In this document: positions 34,125 to 43,000 of the stretch, piece after piece
Numbering within the stretch: position 1 is the first letter of the stretch
How the letters are laid out: each line of letters starts with the position of its first letter
Source: Flabesymbios commensalis
Lineage: Eukaryota; Annelida; Polychaeta; Terebellida; Flabelligeridae
Direction of reading: 5' to 3'
Length of the DNA stretch: 64,000 nt
Assembly: GCA_964017125.1 (NCBI GenBank)
Contig: OZ024904.1
Span: forward strand, 4,459,258 to 4,523,257
Position numbers and translations under genes: made by a program
Notes under the pieces: model-generated
Told to the model about the DNA's origin: nothing
The model's input: only the letters and a program-made list of their open reading frames with translations
Database searches by the model: none

Positions 34125-34352
34125 TGAGGCGCTAAGTTAAATAATTTAATAATTTAAATCTTCACCCACTTGAAGTTGTGTCTCGCTACAGCGACCCACA
34201 ACTTCAAGTGGGTGAAAATTACTCATATTTTTTTTAATTTGAGCCCTGCAAACATTGGTGTTTTGAACACTCATTTCGTTCCGAATAACAGTGATTTGAT
34301 CGATTAGTTAAACAAATTTTAAACGATTACCCGTTATATAGTCGTGAATAAC
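34125..34352 (-). mobile_element. Family A element
   Basis: Clean hairpin CACCCACTTGAAGTTGTGTC with its arm at about 34160..34217, then the A body in reverse. Its end (AATAACCC) merges into the start of the family B copy that follows. Confidence 0.65.
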
Positions 34353-34641
34353 CCTTTCAGTGCGGGGACCGTCTTCATACATCAGAATCTGACGTTGTTA
34401 TACATCAGAATCTTGAGTTTTTATACATCAGAATCTGACGTCTGTAGACGTCAGATTCTGATGTATAAAAACGATCCCCGGGCTGAAAGAATTAACATAT
34501 TTATAATGGCCGTAGACCCATAACAGACGTATTCAAATAAATCGGAAAGAGCTTACTGAGGAATTTATACTGATTTTAAATTGAAAAACCCTTTGGTCTC
34601 CATGGGTTTTATAAAAATATTTCACCCTTGTAAGAAGTTAA
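34349..34641 (+). mobile_element. Family B element with extended hairpin
   Basis: Starts ATAACCCTTTCAGTGCGGGG. The hairpin segment contains three ATACATCAGAATCT repeats before its return arm. Ends CTTGTAAGAAGTTAA. Confidence 0.6.
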
Positions 34642-34739
34642 TGGTTAATATCTCAATATAGATGAACAAATAAGTCACAATACACGGAACATATTATCAC
34701 AAAGCAATAAACAACAATGCAATGTTAACCTTTGAAATG

Positions 34740-34830
34740 CTAGGTTACATATACACAAATTACCAACTTAAAAATGGTGTCTCGCTATCGCTATTCACAT
34801 ACAATTTGAAGTAGACACAAATTTCCTACA
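34740..34830 (-). repeat. Decayed family A hairpin
   Basis: ATTACCAACTTAAAAATGGT and GTCTCGCTATCGCTATTCAC are a diverged A hairpin. Confidence 0.35.
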
Positions 34831-34902
34831 TGAGTACAATTTAAAGCAAAATATATCCTCATGTGGGAAATGTATGGCACATTTGTTTTTCAATTTGTAT
34901 GT

Positions 34903-35134
34903 TTAACCCTAGACGTCAGAATTCTGACGTCTAAACACCGGAGACCTTCTTTGTAGTCTATGCTAAAAACCGTCCTCGCAGTGAAAGAAATAAAAAAATG
35001 TATAATGGCCGTGGATCCATAACATAGGTATTCAAATGTAGGAGAAAGAGCTAACTAAGACATTTATGGTGATTTCAAATCGAAAAAAACCCTTTGGTCT
35101 CCATGGTTTATGCAAAATTATTTCAGCGCTTTAA
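34903..35134 (+). mobile_element. Family B element, joined to family C
   Basis: TTAACCCTAGACGTCAGAAT starts the copy. The body is standard and ends TTCAGCGCTTTAA, with the family C copy beginning 5 bp on. Confidence 0.6.
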
Positions 35135-35138
35135 CCCT

Positions 35139-35377
35139 TTAACCCCTCACGATGCATTAAAGCATCATTTTAAATCTCTGATCTGACTGAATTTTCCTAC
35201 AACTAAGGGTTCTAGAAAGAAAATTTCCAGGAAACTGGTTTACCAATACGTGGTAATTTTCTTCAATTTTTAAACCACATCAAATCTTCATCCACTTCAA
35301 GTCGAGAATTGCGTTAGCAATTCGCGTCTTGTAGTGGATGAAGATGACAATGGTAAACTCAGGCTTGAAAGGGTTGA
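35139..35377 (-). mobile_element. Family C element
   Basis: TTAACCCCTCACGATGCATT starts the reverse copy. The hairpin pairs TCATCCACTTCAAGTCGAGA with CGCGTCTTGTAGTGGATGAA. Ends GGCTTGAAAGGGTTGA. Confidence 0.75.
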
Positions 35378-35430
35378 GGACTAAAGTACAAATAATCGAG
35401 TTGAAAACTGTCACAGACGTGTTTAGCATT

Positions 35431-35680
35431 TTAACCTTTGAAACGTTGAATTAATTTGTAAAAAACATTGAGACCAAAGGGTTTTTTTTCAATTTGAAAT
35501 CATCATAAATATCTTTGTTAGCTCTTTCTGATTCATTTGAATATCTATGTTATGGGTCTACGGTCATTAGAAATATGTTCATTCTTACAGCGCTGGGATC
35601 GACTTTAGTCGTCGGAATCTGACGTGTACAGACGTCAGATTCTGTCGACTAAAGTCGATCCCCGCACTGTAAGGGGTAAG
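35431..35680 (-). mobile_element. Family B element
   Basis: TTAACCTTTGAAACGTTGAA to CACTGTAAGGGGTAAG, with the full body and hairpin in reverse orientation. Confidence 0.7.
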
Positions 35681-35773
35681 GGCTAAAAATAGAAAGGAAT
35701 CAGAAAAAGCCACAAAACATTTAGCAAATACCCCTAAGCAAAAAACACAAAACAGCAAAGCGCACAGCAAGAC

Positions 35774-35873
35774 AGAAATATACAATATCGGTCCTAGTAT
35801 AGTTTCAAAGAAATCAACCAGATAGAAATATACAATATCGGTCTTAATATAGTTTCACAGAAATCAACTAGAT
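35774..35873. repeat. 50-bp tandem duplication
   Basis: AGAAATATACAATATCGGTC recurs 50 bp later. Two copies, about 90 percent alike by eye. Confidence 0.7.
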
Positions 35874-36011
35874 TCACAATTTTTCAGTAATTTTTACCAT
35901 AGTAATCCACTGCGCTCCAACAACAGGCTACTGATTTACCCAGATTGCACCACGCTGACGACAGATATGGTCATGATATGCTACCGATAGTTCACCAGGT
36001 CTACATGATTA

Positions 36012-36335
36012 TGTCATTATAACATCATTTTAATGTTATATGCTGTCAGTATCTCAGCATCTTAATGCTATAAGCTGTCAGAATCGCATCATTTCAATGA
36101 TATATGCTGTGCGTATCTCAGCATTTTAATGTTATATGCTGTCAATGTGTCAGCATTGTAATGTTATATGCTGTGAGTATCTCAGTATTTTAATGCTATA
36201 TGCTGTCAATGTGTCAGCATTTTAATGCTATATGCTGTGAGTATCTCAGTATTTTAATGGTATATGCTGTCAATATCTCAGCATATTAATGATATATGCT
36301 GTCAGAATCTCAGCATTTTAATGCCATATGCTGTT
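36012..36335. repeat. 32-bp tandem array overlapping the transporter stop codon
   Basis: Ten units with an exact 32-bp spacing of TGCTG (36041, 36073, 36105 and so on to 36329). The consensus is near TATGCTGTCAGTATCTCAGC followed by ATTTTAATGT. GAGTATCTCAGTA and CAATGTGTCAGCA variants alternate over part of it, a partial 64-bp dimer. The rightmost unit contains the last seven or so codons and the TGA of the SLC6 gene (minus strand). The rest would be 3' UTR. Confidence 0.9.
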
Positions 36336-36417
36336 GATAATCCATAAGATCCTTGGGATTGTCGCAATCTCTCAGTTGATGAGGCTGTAATTGGGGTCTC
36401 ACTAAATTTCTGAATCT
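36310..36417 (-). CDS. SLC6 transporter, last exon (C-terminal tail and stop)
   Basis: The acceptor TTGCAG precedes AGATTCAGAAATTTAG. The exon reads RFRNLVRPQLQPHQLRDC and ends QQHMALKC then TGA. A basic RF/RL segment after the last membrane helix is typical of SLC6 C-termini (seen in the family as QR-L stretches). It joins in phase 0 to the QGTIQQ of the previous exon. The final codons and stop lie inside the 32-bp tandem array, so the terminal tail may differ among alleles or relatives. I saw no obvious polyadenylation signal inside the array. Confidence 0.8.
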   Translation of the reverse strand, partial: RFRNLVRPQLQPHQLRDCDNPKDLMDYQQHMALKC

Positions 36418-36483
36418 CTGCAACAAAACATATCATAAATCATATAGAATAATGTCAATGCAAGAACAGTATGCAACGGAAGC

Positions 36484-36795
36484 TTAAAGGGACACAACCA
36501 GTCTAAAATCATCCAAAAATCGGTCATTTTATTTTGGCTTCTTAATTTGACTATATGATGTAAACATGTCGAGAAGCATTTAAAAAAAAATTGTGTTGCA
36601 CATATACCAGTTAAGCGAGATATAGAGACAAAATTCCCGATTTCTTCTTTCGGACATGCATGTCCGAAATACAAGAATTTCGTTCGCTTAACTGGTAAAT
36701 GCACAGCACTAAAATTGACATGTCATGGTCATATTAAGAAGCCAAAATAGTTTTACCGATTTTTTAAATGATTTTTTATGATTGAGTCCCTTTAA
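36484..36795. mobile_element. Foldback element FB, second copy, in the transporter intron
   Basis: TTAAAGGGACACAACCAGTC mirrors GATTGAGTCCCTTTAA. The arms carry the same ATGATGTAAACATGT and AGATATAGAGACAAAATTCC blocks as 26670..27042, and the centre is CGGACATGCATGTCCG. It lies 67 bp inside the last intron, and its RNA would form a long hairpin. Confidence 0.75.
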
Positions 36796-37234
36796 TACTT
36801 CACATATTCTTACAAATATTGTGTACACTTTAAACTTTTCATAACTTATCTTTCGTTTGTAAAATACATTGTGCAACCTATGCATTATTATCCTGTGTAA
36901 ATGTCAAGATGTCCTATACTAATGTTAGTTGAGTTTCTACACTTTACTAGAGTGATTTTTTTACAATTTACAAAAATGTGCTTTTTATCTCTGGTTGTTG
37001 GTACGAGAAACAGTTATATTAACTAGTATGATTAATTTAATTTAAGTGTTATATGCTATCCACTTAATAACATGTGCTTTCAAAAAGCTTCTTATTTTAT
37101 TGCAATTCTAATTAAAGAATCATTCAGCTTCAAAACGCGCATGCCTGGGACGGTCAAGTGTAGGCCAACAGTAGCCTATTGAGTACAGATTGACGGCATT
37201 AATATAGCCACTGAACTGATTACGTGATACTACT

Positions 37235-37330
37235 CAAACGAGACATTGATCTAATGCTGTTTTAATGCTAGGCCAACGTCTGCGACGCTGGCCCAACATT
37301 GAACCAACATTAGATAAATGTACAATGTTT
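37235..37330. repeat. Decayed AGCAAACAC-type palindrome
   Basis: CATTGATCTAATGCTG and CAACATTAGATAAATG are weak arms around CCAACGTCTGCGACGCTGGC. It is next to the cleaner copy at 37348. Confidence 0.45.
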
Positions 37331-37347
37331 GAGAGAAAGTCCTCCTG

Positions 37348-37455
37348 CCCAGCAAACGCAAGACATTTGTATGACATTTATGCAATGTCGGCCCAACGTC
37401 TTCGACGTTGGTCCAACATTGCATAAAGTCATACAAATGTTTTGTGTTTACTGGG
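37348..37455. mobile_element. AGCAAACAC palindromic element
   Basis: CCCAGCAAACGCAAGACATT pairs with AATGTTTTGTGTTTACTGGG, and TATGACATTTATGCAATGT pairs inward. The centre is CCAACGTCTTCGACGTTGG. A 108-bp near-perfect hairpin in the transporter's last intron. Confidence 0.75.
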
Positions 37456-38139
37456 TGACAATACAATCTTGGGGGTCAAGCAGTTTCCAAATCCCCGCAG
37501 TAATACAGTCAGTTTGTTTGCAAGTAGGCGACCAAGTTGGGGCAAAAGACAAGGGCTTTGAATTATTACCTCATAGATGTCGCTCAAGTATATATGAACT
37601 TGCTGTGATTTGAGAACTTGCTCTTAATGAGGCTTTGGGTATGAAACGCTTATTTAGTATTATTATGGAATAGGGCCTTGGCTTACCCACGGGCACTATT
37701 GCCTTCTGGGGGACCCTTGTCCCGCGAATTTTGACAGTTGTCTACACCTTTAAAGCTTCTACGCTTGGACCTCAAGTCTATCTAGAAGTTTCTTGATTTA
37801 GTACTGTTGCTTTTTCCTATGTACTATCAAGGAGGTTATATGCCTGCTTGGTCCTATTAATTGTTTTAGGAAATCAAATGAATACGTCTAAGTCTGATTA
37901 TCCGTGTTTGATGGGTTTACAACCTTTTGATTGTTCCCTGCAGTGAATCAATTAATTAAATAATTAATTAATAACATGCGTAAATATATTAAAGAAGGAA
38001 TACATAAATTAATTAAAATTAAACACTATGTTGAATTTTACGTAATTAATCAGTTAATTTATTATTTAATTTATATAGAGTAATATAGTGATATACGATT
38101 GGGCATCATGCCCTTAGCAAGTAGCATAACCCATATATG
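37456..38139. other. Intron sequence, nothing recognised
   Basis: Part of the last intron, with AATTAATTAAA-type low complexity near 37950..38060. A short segment at 37566..37610 is flanked by AG and GT on the minus strand. It has no SLC6 counterpart, and the flanking exons already join without it. Confidence 0.4.
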
Positions 38140-38343
38140 ATAAAGGTGATCTATCACCCCCTATATAGTATGAATACATTTGTGACAAATAAAGCGAAGT
38201 TGCCACAAGATGGGGCACAAGTGTTTCCATATATGGGGTGATTGGCTATCATGTGACCCTCTGAGAGGGTCACATGATAGCCAATCACGCTATTTAAGGA
38301 CATAATTATTCCTACCATATAAGGGGTGATAGATCACCTTTAA
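38140..38343. mobile_element. Palindromic element beside a splice donor
   Basis: Outer arms AAAGGTGATCTATCACCCCC and GGGGTGATAGATCACCTTTA enclose a perfect inner palindrome (38240..38286, arms GATTGGCTATCATGTGACCC and complement). The element ends at TTAA, eight bases from the GTAAAG donor of the exon at 38358. Confidence 0.75.
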
Positions 38344-38357
38344 GTGAATTACTTTAC

Positions 38358-38528
38358 CTGTTGGATTGTTCCCTGTGCAGTGATGAGTTTAACCGCCATG
38401 ATGATAGGTATCATTATGACAGAGCAGCTAGCCAGGGACCACCCTATTCCGATAGCCCAGCGGGGGTAGACGTACACACGATTATACTGAAGATCCGTGT
38501 AGAAATATATACACATAACAAACAAACC
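38358..38528 (-). CDS. SLC6 transporter, TM11-TM12 exon
   Basis: The acceptor TTTCAG precedes GGTTTGTTTGTTATG, and the donor is CAACAG|GTAAAG. The 57 codons run from GLFVMCIYFYTDLQY through VYVYPRWAIGIGWSLASCSV to KLITAQGTIQQ. YPRWAIGIGW matches the conserved YP-WA-G-GW block before TM12 of GABA/taurine transporters. Phase 0 at both ends. The first 92 bp of this exon are the part amplified in the adjoining 131-bp array. Confidence 0.9.
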
Positions 38529-39060
38529 CTGAAATAAAAGAAAGATAATGATATTATAGTAAACCTAGACCACCCTATCCCTATAGCCTAGCGAGGGTAG
38601 ACGTACACACGATTATACTGAAGATCCGTGTAGAAATATATACACATGACAAACAAACCCTGAAATAAAAGAAAGATAATGATAATATAGTAAACCTAGA
38701 CCACCCTATCCCTATAGCCTAGCGAGGGTAGACGTACACACGATTATACTGAAGATCCGTGTAGAAATATATACACATGACAAACAAACCCTGAAATAAA
38801 AGAAAGATAATGATAATATAGTAAGCCTAGACCACCCTATCCCTATAGCCTAGCGAGGGTAGACGTAGACACGATTATACTGAAGATCCGTGTAGAAATA
38901 TATACACATGACAAACAAACCCTGAAATAAAAGAAAGATAATGATAATATAGTAAGCCTAGACCACCCTATTTCTACTGCCCAGTGGGGGTAGACGTACA
39001 CACGATTATACTGAAGATCCGTATAAAAATATATATACACATAAAAAATAAACCCTGTAA
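38437..39060 (-). repeat. 131-bp tandem array of splice acceptor plus exon start
   Basis: AGATCCGT recurs at 38492, 38622, 38753, 38884 and (as AGATCCGTA) 39015, a spacing of 130 to 131 bp. The first unit is the real exon. Upstream units each contain about 39 bp of intron end (TCTTTCTTTTATTTCAG) and the first 92 bp of the exon, then break off at GGTGGTCTAGG. The three inner copies read CGCTAG where the real exon has CGCTGG (Trp to stop). The outermost copy keeps the Trp and reads YPHWAVEIGW. None of the four copies has the rest of TM12. Confidence 0.9.
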
Positions 39061-39094
39061 TAAAAGACATAAGGATTAGGAGCCCTAAACTACA

Positions 39095-39182
39095 CTATTC
39101 TTGAAGTTGTGGATCGCGCTAGCGTGATGCAACTTCCAAGTGGATAAAAATTCCAATAAGATAACTGGGTGGAAAAAGGTTA
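39095..39182 (+). mobile_element. Family A fragment
   Basis: Degenerate hairpin TTGAAGTTGTGGATCGCGCT and GCAACTTCCAAGTGG, ending AAAAAGGTTAA. It abuts the next copy at the TTAA. Confidence 0.5.
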
Positions 39183-39432
39183 ACCCTTTCACCGCCAAAT
39201 TATTCAATCTGAATTTTCACCCACTTGAAGTTGTGTCTCGCTGACGCGATCCACAACTTCAAGTGAGTGATAATTATTCAGATTTGACAAAATGGATGTT
39301 AACTGTTTCCAAATATTGCTGATTGATGTCACATTTTATCTTTGACATGTTTAAAAGGTGGTGCTCAATGTGCTAATAAAAATAGAAAACCCGAATATAA
39401 TATATATGCGGCACCGGCGGTTAAAAGGTTAA
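39180..39432 (-). mobile_element. Family A element in the transporter intron
   Basis: TTAACCCTTTCACCGCCAAA to CACCGGCGGTTAAAAGGTTAA, with the hairpin CACCCACTTGAAGTTGTGTC and its arm. It lies between exons, about 40 bp from the donor of the exon at 39470. Confidence 0.65.
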
Positions 39433-39469
39433 GTCAATAACTAAAAGTGCTTATATAATGTGTACTGAC

Positions 39470-39570
39470 CAATGTGAACATAGGTGTAATAATAGACCAG
39501 CATATCTTCATGAATGGTCCCAGACGGTATCCCAGCATCATTTCCACATTATCATAATACCTCCTAATAC
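39470..39570 (-). CDS. SLC6 transporter, TM10-TM11 loop exon
   Basis: The acceptor TTGTAG precedes GTATTAGGAGG, and the donor is ACATTG|GTCAGT. The exon reads IRRYYDNVEMMLGYRLGP and then FMKICWSIITPMFTL, equivalent to the family's RFYDNIEDMIGYRP extracellular segment and the W-TP helix after it. It starts with two bases completing the Gly codon from the previous exon and ends in phase 0. Confidence 0.9.
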
Positions 39571-39703
39571 CTACAATAATCAAGGCAGAATGGTAAGTCA
39601 TCGAGCGTAAACTTATATAATAGCGGGGATGCTTGTGTTCATAAATATATTCGCGTGGGATTTTGATGGTTATAATAGATTGCACGAGTTCGCGCGTGAA
39701 CAG

Positions 39704-39835
39704 TTGTCTGATTAAAACAGTTCAGCGTTGCTCACTGTGTGGCGTGTTGTCATTGAACAGTGTGTAGCCGTTGTCTGATTAAAACAGTTCAGCGTTGGTC
39801 ACTGTGTGGCGTGTTGTTATTGAAAAGGGTGTATA
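39704..39835. repeat. 67-bp tandem duplication in intron
   Basis: TTGTCTGATTAAAACAGTTC recurs 67 bp on, followed by GTGTGGCGTGTTGT in both copies. Located in the intron between exons 40223 and 39570. Confidence 0.8.
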
Positions 39836-40222
39836 TGCTACCTATATGAAAATGCTCAGAATAGACCACACAATAAGACCCATTTGCGAATCCATCATTT
39901 TTTTCTTTTTCTGTGGGTTATCCTGAACATATTCATATAGGTGGCATATTTTAACCACTGAATACCCACGGGATTACACATGCTCCTTTAATAAACTTTC
40001 TAAATTGTGTGTCGTTACCGGGACCATAATTTCTAGGCTGGTAAAATAATACAGTGATATTCGCTCACTTTGGGATCGAATCTAGGTAATTGACCACTTT
40101 AAAAAAGCGGTGTTGGATGTGCTTATAACAAAACTATATATATATATATATACATATTACGAAACTATAAGTACGAGAACTTTTCGAGTAAAAGGTTGAT
40201 ATGTAAATCTGTTCGTTCTCAC

Positions 40223-40322
40223 CGTATATCCAGGCGACCGCTACACATTCAAAAAAAGCTATCAGTAGAATAATCCTACTGCCTGAGTAATAGTCAAATA
40301 GCTGGAACACGTACATTCCCCC
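40223..40322 (-). CDS. SLC6 transporter, TM9-TM10 exon
   Basis: The acceptor TTCCAG precedes GGGGGAATGTACG, and the donor is TACG|GTGAGA. It reads [15 protein letters not shown], then [30 protein letters not shown] and FFEC-AW-YG are hallmark strings of the GABA/taurine branch. It enters in phase 0 and leaves in phase 1. Confidence 0.92.
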
Positions 40323-40717
40323 CTGGAAAAAAATATACAAAAGAATAATTATTGTGTTTGTTATTCCGAATCATAAATCACTACAGGTTATATGCCTAAT
40401 ATTGAGAGCCACGTTCTTTGATATGTATACCGATCTTCTCGAATTTCACGCAATATCGCCCACGGCTCTAATGATGAATGACTTGCATCTGCCATCATCA
40501 ATGACAAAGAAAGGATCAGGCGATGTCAAATAAGTATGTTCTGTCGAAAAAATGTCAGCAAAACTCGCCACATAACTTAGAAAGTTGAATGGAGTTGACA
40601 TTTTTTTTATTTAGCTAATACTCTTCAAATGACAAAAAACGTGGTTCGCGATATTGAGTGTACGACCAGTGGAGCGGGTGATTCTCGCGAACCATTCGCT
40701 CTGGTGTTAAAAACCCT

Positions 40718-41297
40718 TTAACCCTTACAGCGCGGGGATCGACTTTAGACGTCAGAATCTGACGTCTGTAGACGTCAGAGTCTGACGTCTGTAGACGTCA
40801 GACTCTGCCATCTAAAGCCCATCCCCAGCACTGTAAAAGCAAAAATATGTCTTATGGCCGTAGAACCATAGGATACGTATTACAATGAAACGGGAGGAAC
40901 TAGCTGAGACATGTTTAAAAAAGTCCCATGAAAATGTTTTACAACATTAAAATGTCGGGTCAACAGAATATTATAAAACATTAAATAGAAATATTATGCA
41001 AAACATTCAGTATAAAACGTTTTTAAAACGTTTTAATAAAAAATTTCAAAATGCATTTAATTCCATGTATTATAAAAATGTTTTTAAAATGTTTTTAAAT
41101 AATGTTTTGGAAAAATATTTTTGATTAATGTTTTATAATATTCTGTTGACCCGACGTTTAAATATTTAAAAACCATTTCGTCTAACATTTTCTAAATATC
41201 AATAAAATGTTTTTGTGTTTGCTGTGCATTTATGATGATTTTGAATTGAAAAAACCTCCATGTTTTATACAGAAATATTTCAGCGCTGTAAGGGTTG
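40718..41297 (+). mobile_element. Family B element split by another insertion
   Basis: TTAACCCTTACAGCGCGGGG opens it. Hairpins with GACGTCAGAATCTGACGTCT follow, then the body up to GCTGAGACAT. The body resumes at CATTTATGATGATTTTGAAT after the insertion and ends CAGCGCTGTAAGGGTT. It fills most of a transporter intron. Confidence 0.7.
40913..41226. mobile_element. A/T-rich palindromic element inside family B
   Basis: AAAATGTCGGGTCAACAGAA pairs with TTCTGTTGACCCGACGTTT, and TATTATAAAACATTA pairs with TAATGTTTTATAATA. The right end, TTTTTGTGTTTGCTGTG, is like the AGCAAACAC group. CAT flanks both sides of the insertion in the B body. Confidence 0.6.
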
Positions 41298-41313
41298 GGA
41301 ATGTTATACTCAC

Positions 41314-41451
41314 ATTGGTGACCATTGATAACCCGAGGAAAAATGATGTGACACAAACAGATATGATGAAGATCTGTCTCCTGTAGCCTGGTCTCAAGGT
41401 CACGGGGAACATGTCAACCACGGCCGTGATGAAACCCTCTACCTGGACAAT
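41314..41451 (-). CDS. SLC6 transporter, TM8-TM9 exon
   Basis: The acceptor TTTACAG precedes ATTGTCCAGGTAGAG, and the donor is ACCAAT|GTGAGT. The 46 codons read [28 protein letters not shown] and then [27 protein letters not shown] is the conserved segment just after the sodium-binding Asp-Ser pair. Phase 0 at both ends. Confidence 0.92.
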
Positions 41452-41966
41452 CTGTAAATAGAATATGGAAAATAGTGAATGAGATTACAGCAGTCCTGGA
41501 CAGGTATATTAAAAGTGTCTGTCACATAAACGTGATGCCATTTTACAAGCACCGTGTTCTAGTGATGCGGCGACCACCCTGACAAATTTATTGAAAAATA
41601 TTGTATAGTTTAAAATTTAAGTCTATTTAGCATCTAGTAAATAAAAAAAAACATGTCGTCGTCTTCTATAAACCCATCACCTTCGTCTCAGAATTCCATT
41701 ACATGTCAAATGGTCTAACTTCGGTAATATCATTTTTCTAAAACCTTTTTTTCAGAGTAGTCGCCACATGACTAGACAATAGTGTGTACAAAATGTCATG
41801 AAAATTGGTTCAGAATTGATTGAGGAATTCGCGAAATTCATTCACCTTGGTTAATGAATTTAATGTGAAACTGACTATAAATCTCAGGCATGTGATGGCC
41901 ATATTGACCAATCATATGCCAAGATTACCAACTTCGAGGATACTGCCTGCAACAAGACATATATTA

Positions 41967-42201
41967 TAACCGCCAAGCGCGACTATAGGCGTTTTTATCC
42001 TATTTATCAGTGTTTCTTTGACCTTCAAACTAGAAAATTGAAGAAGAAATGAACATTGAAAAGGTTAGATTGACATAGGTTTTCATTCAAATTATACAAA
42101 TATGAGTTGATTTTCATCCACTTGAAGTTGTGGGTCGCGGTAGCGAGACACAACTTCATGTGGGTGGATTTTATATTTTTTTCAATTTAGCGCCTTAAGG
42201 G
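41967..42201 (+). mobile_element. Family A element in the transporter intron
   Basis: ATAACCGCCAAGCGCGACTA to GCGCCTTAAGGGTTA, with the clean hairpin CCACTTGAAGTTGTGGGTCG and its arm at about 42117..42167. Confidence 0.6.
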
Positions 42202-42620
42202 TTATGATAATTGAGATGACAAACGTTTTGCATAAATATTATACAAATGTAAGTAATAACATACACATGTACCTCCACGCGGCAAGTCACAGTGTAGTAT
42301 AACATTAGAAGTGACAGAATTAAAAACAAATAAAAGTTGAAGATCTCATAAAACATATGTTTTTCTCATGGGGTTTGTTTGAATTATTTGATTTGCATTT
42401 AGTTCACCAAAATTAATAAAATAGACACATGCGTAGCCTGTACTAGCGCAACACGAGCAATGTTGTGTATGATATTATAATGATATAATGTGTATGTTTT
42501 TGTATCTGCATTAAATATAAGTATTGGTCAAAAGATAAATAAAAAAGTAAATAAGTAGTGGATATAGTAGTGGATATAGGCAGTGTAGACCAATGCAATC
42601 CATGATAATGCTTAGGCAGC

Positions 42621-42740
42621 CTGGGCCCGTATTCTCGTACAAGTTACGATATATCGTAGGCTTCTGATTGGTCGAGATTGCCATCTCGACCAATCAGAAG
42701 CCTACGATATATCGTAACTTGTACGAGAATACGGGCCCAG
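42621..42740. repeat. Perfect 58-bp-arm palindrome
   Basis: Positions 42621..42678 are the exact reverse complement of 42683..42740, around a four-base TGCC loop. Arm ends read CTGGGCCCGTATTCTCGTAC and ATTGGTCGAGAT. No mismatch, so it is young or maintained. It lies in the intron between exons 43717 and 41451. Confidence 0.95.
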
Positions 42741-42917
42741 TGCTATATCCCTTAACACAACATCTCGCTCAGTCATCTTATTTACATTTTATCTTCATCT
42801 TTAAACACTCATTTCATTCCCAATATCAGTGATTTGACCAATTGACTATTCAGGCACACTGACATTTGTTTTGTTACCAATGTGTATTTTTTTTTTATTT
42901 GTTGTCATTTGATGATA

Positions 42918-43000
42918 TACCGTCCCCTTAGATATGAAAGGGTGTATATGCCACTTTACCAAGTGGCAGATACATCCTTTTATATCCAAGGGGACGGTTA
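42918..43000. repeat. Hairpin with CCGTCCCC arms
   Basis: TACCGTCCCCTTAGATATGA pairs with TATATCCAAGGGGACGGTTA, and TGTATATGCCACTT pairs with AAGTGGCAGATACA. Arms about 37 bp with a few mismatches. Confidence 0.8.

Noticed and set aside
36402-36704. 100-codon open frame on the minus strand
   Set aside because: It lies mostly in the foldback element at 36484..36795. Only its end overlaps the true last exon, in another frame.
37566-37610. Extra small exon of the transporter (CAAGTTCATATATAC...)
   Set aside because: It has AG and GT edges, but the encoded QVHIYLSDIYE has no SLC6 counterpart, and the neighbouring exons already join in phase to a typical C-terminus.
38529-39060. Tandem TM11 exons as mutually exclusive alternative exons
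   Set aside because: The extra copies lack the last 79 bp of the exon and a donor, and three contain a stop, so they cannot replace the true exon.
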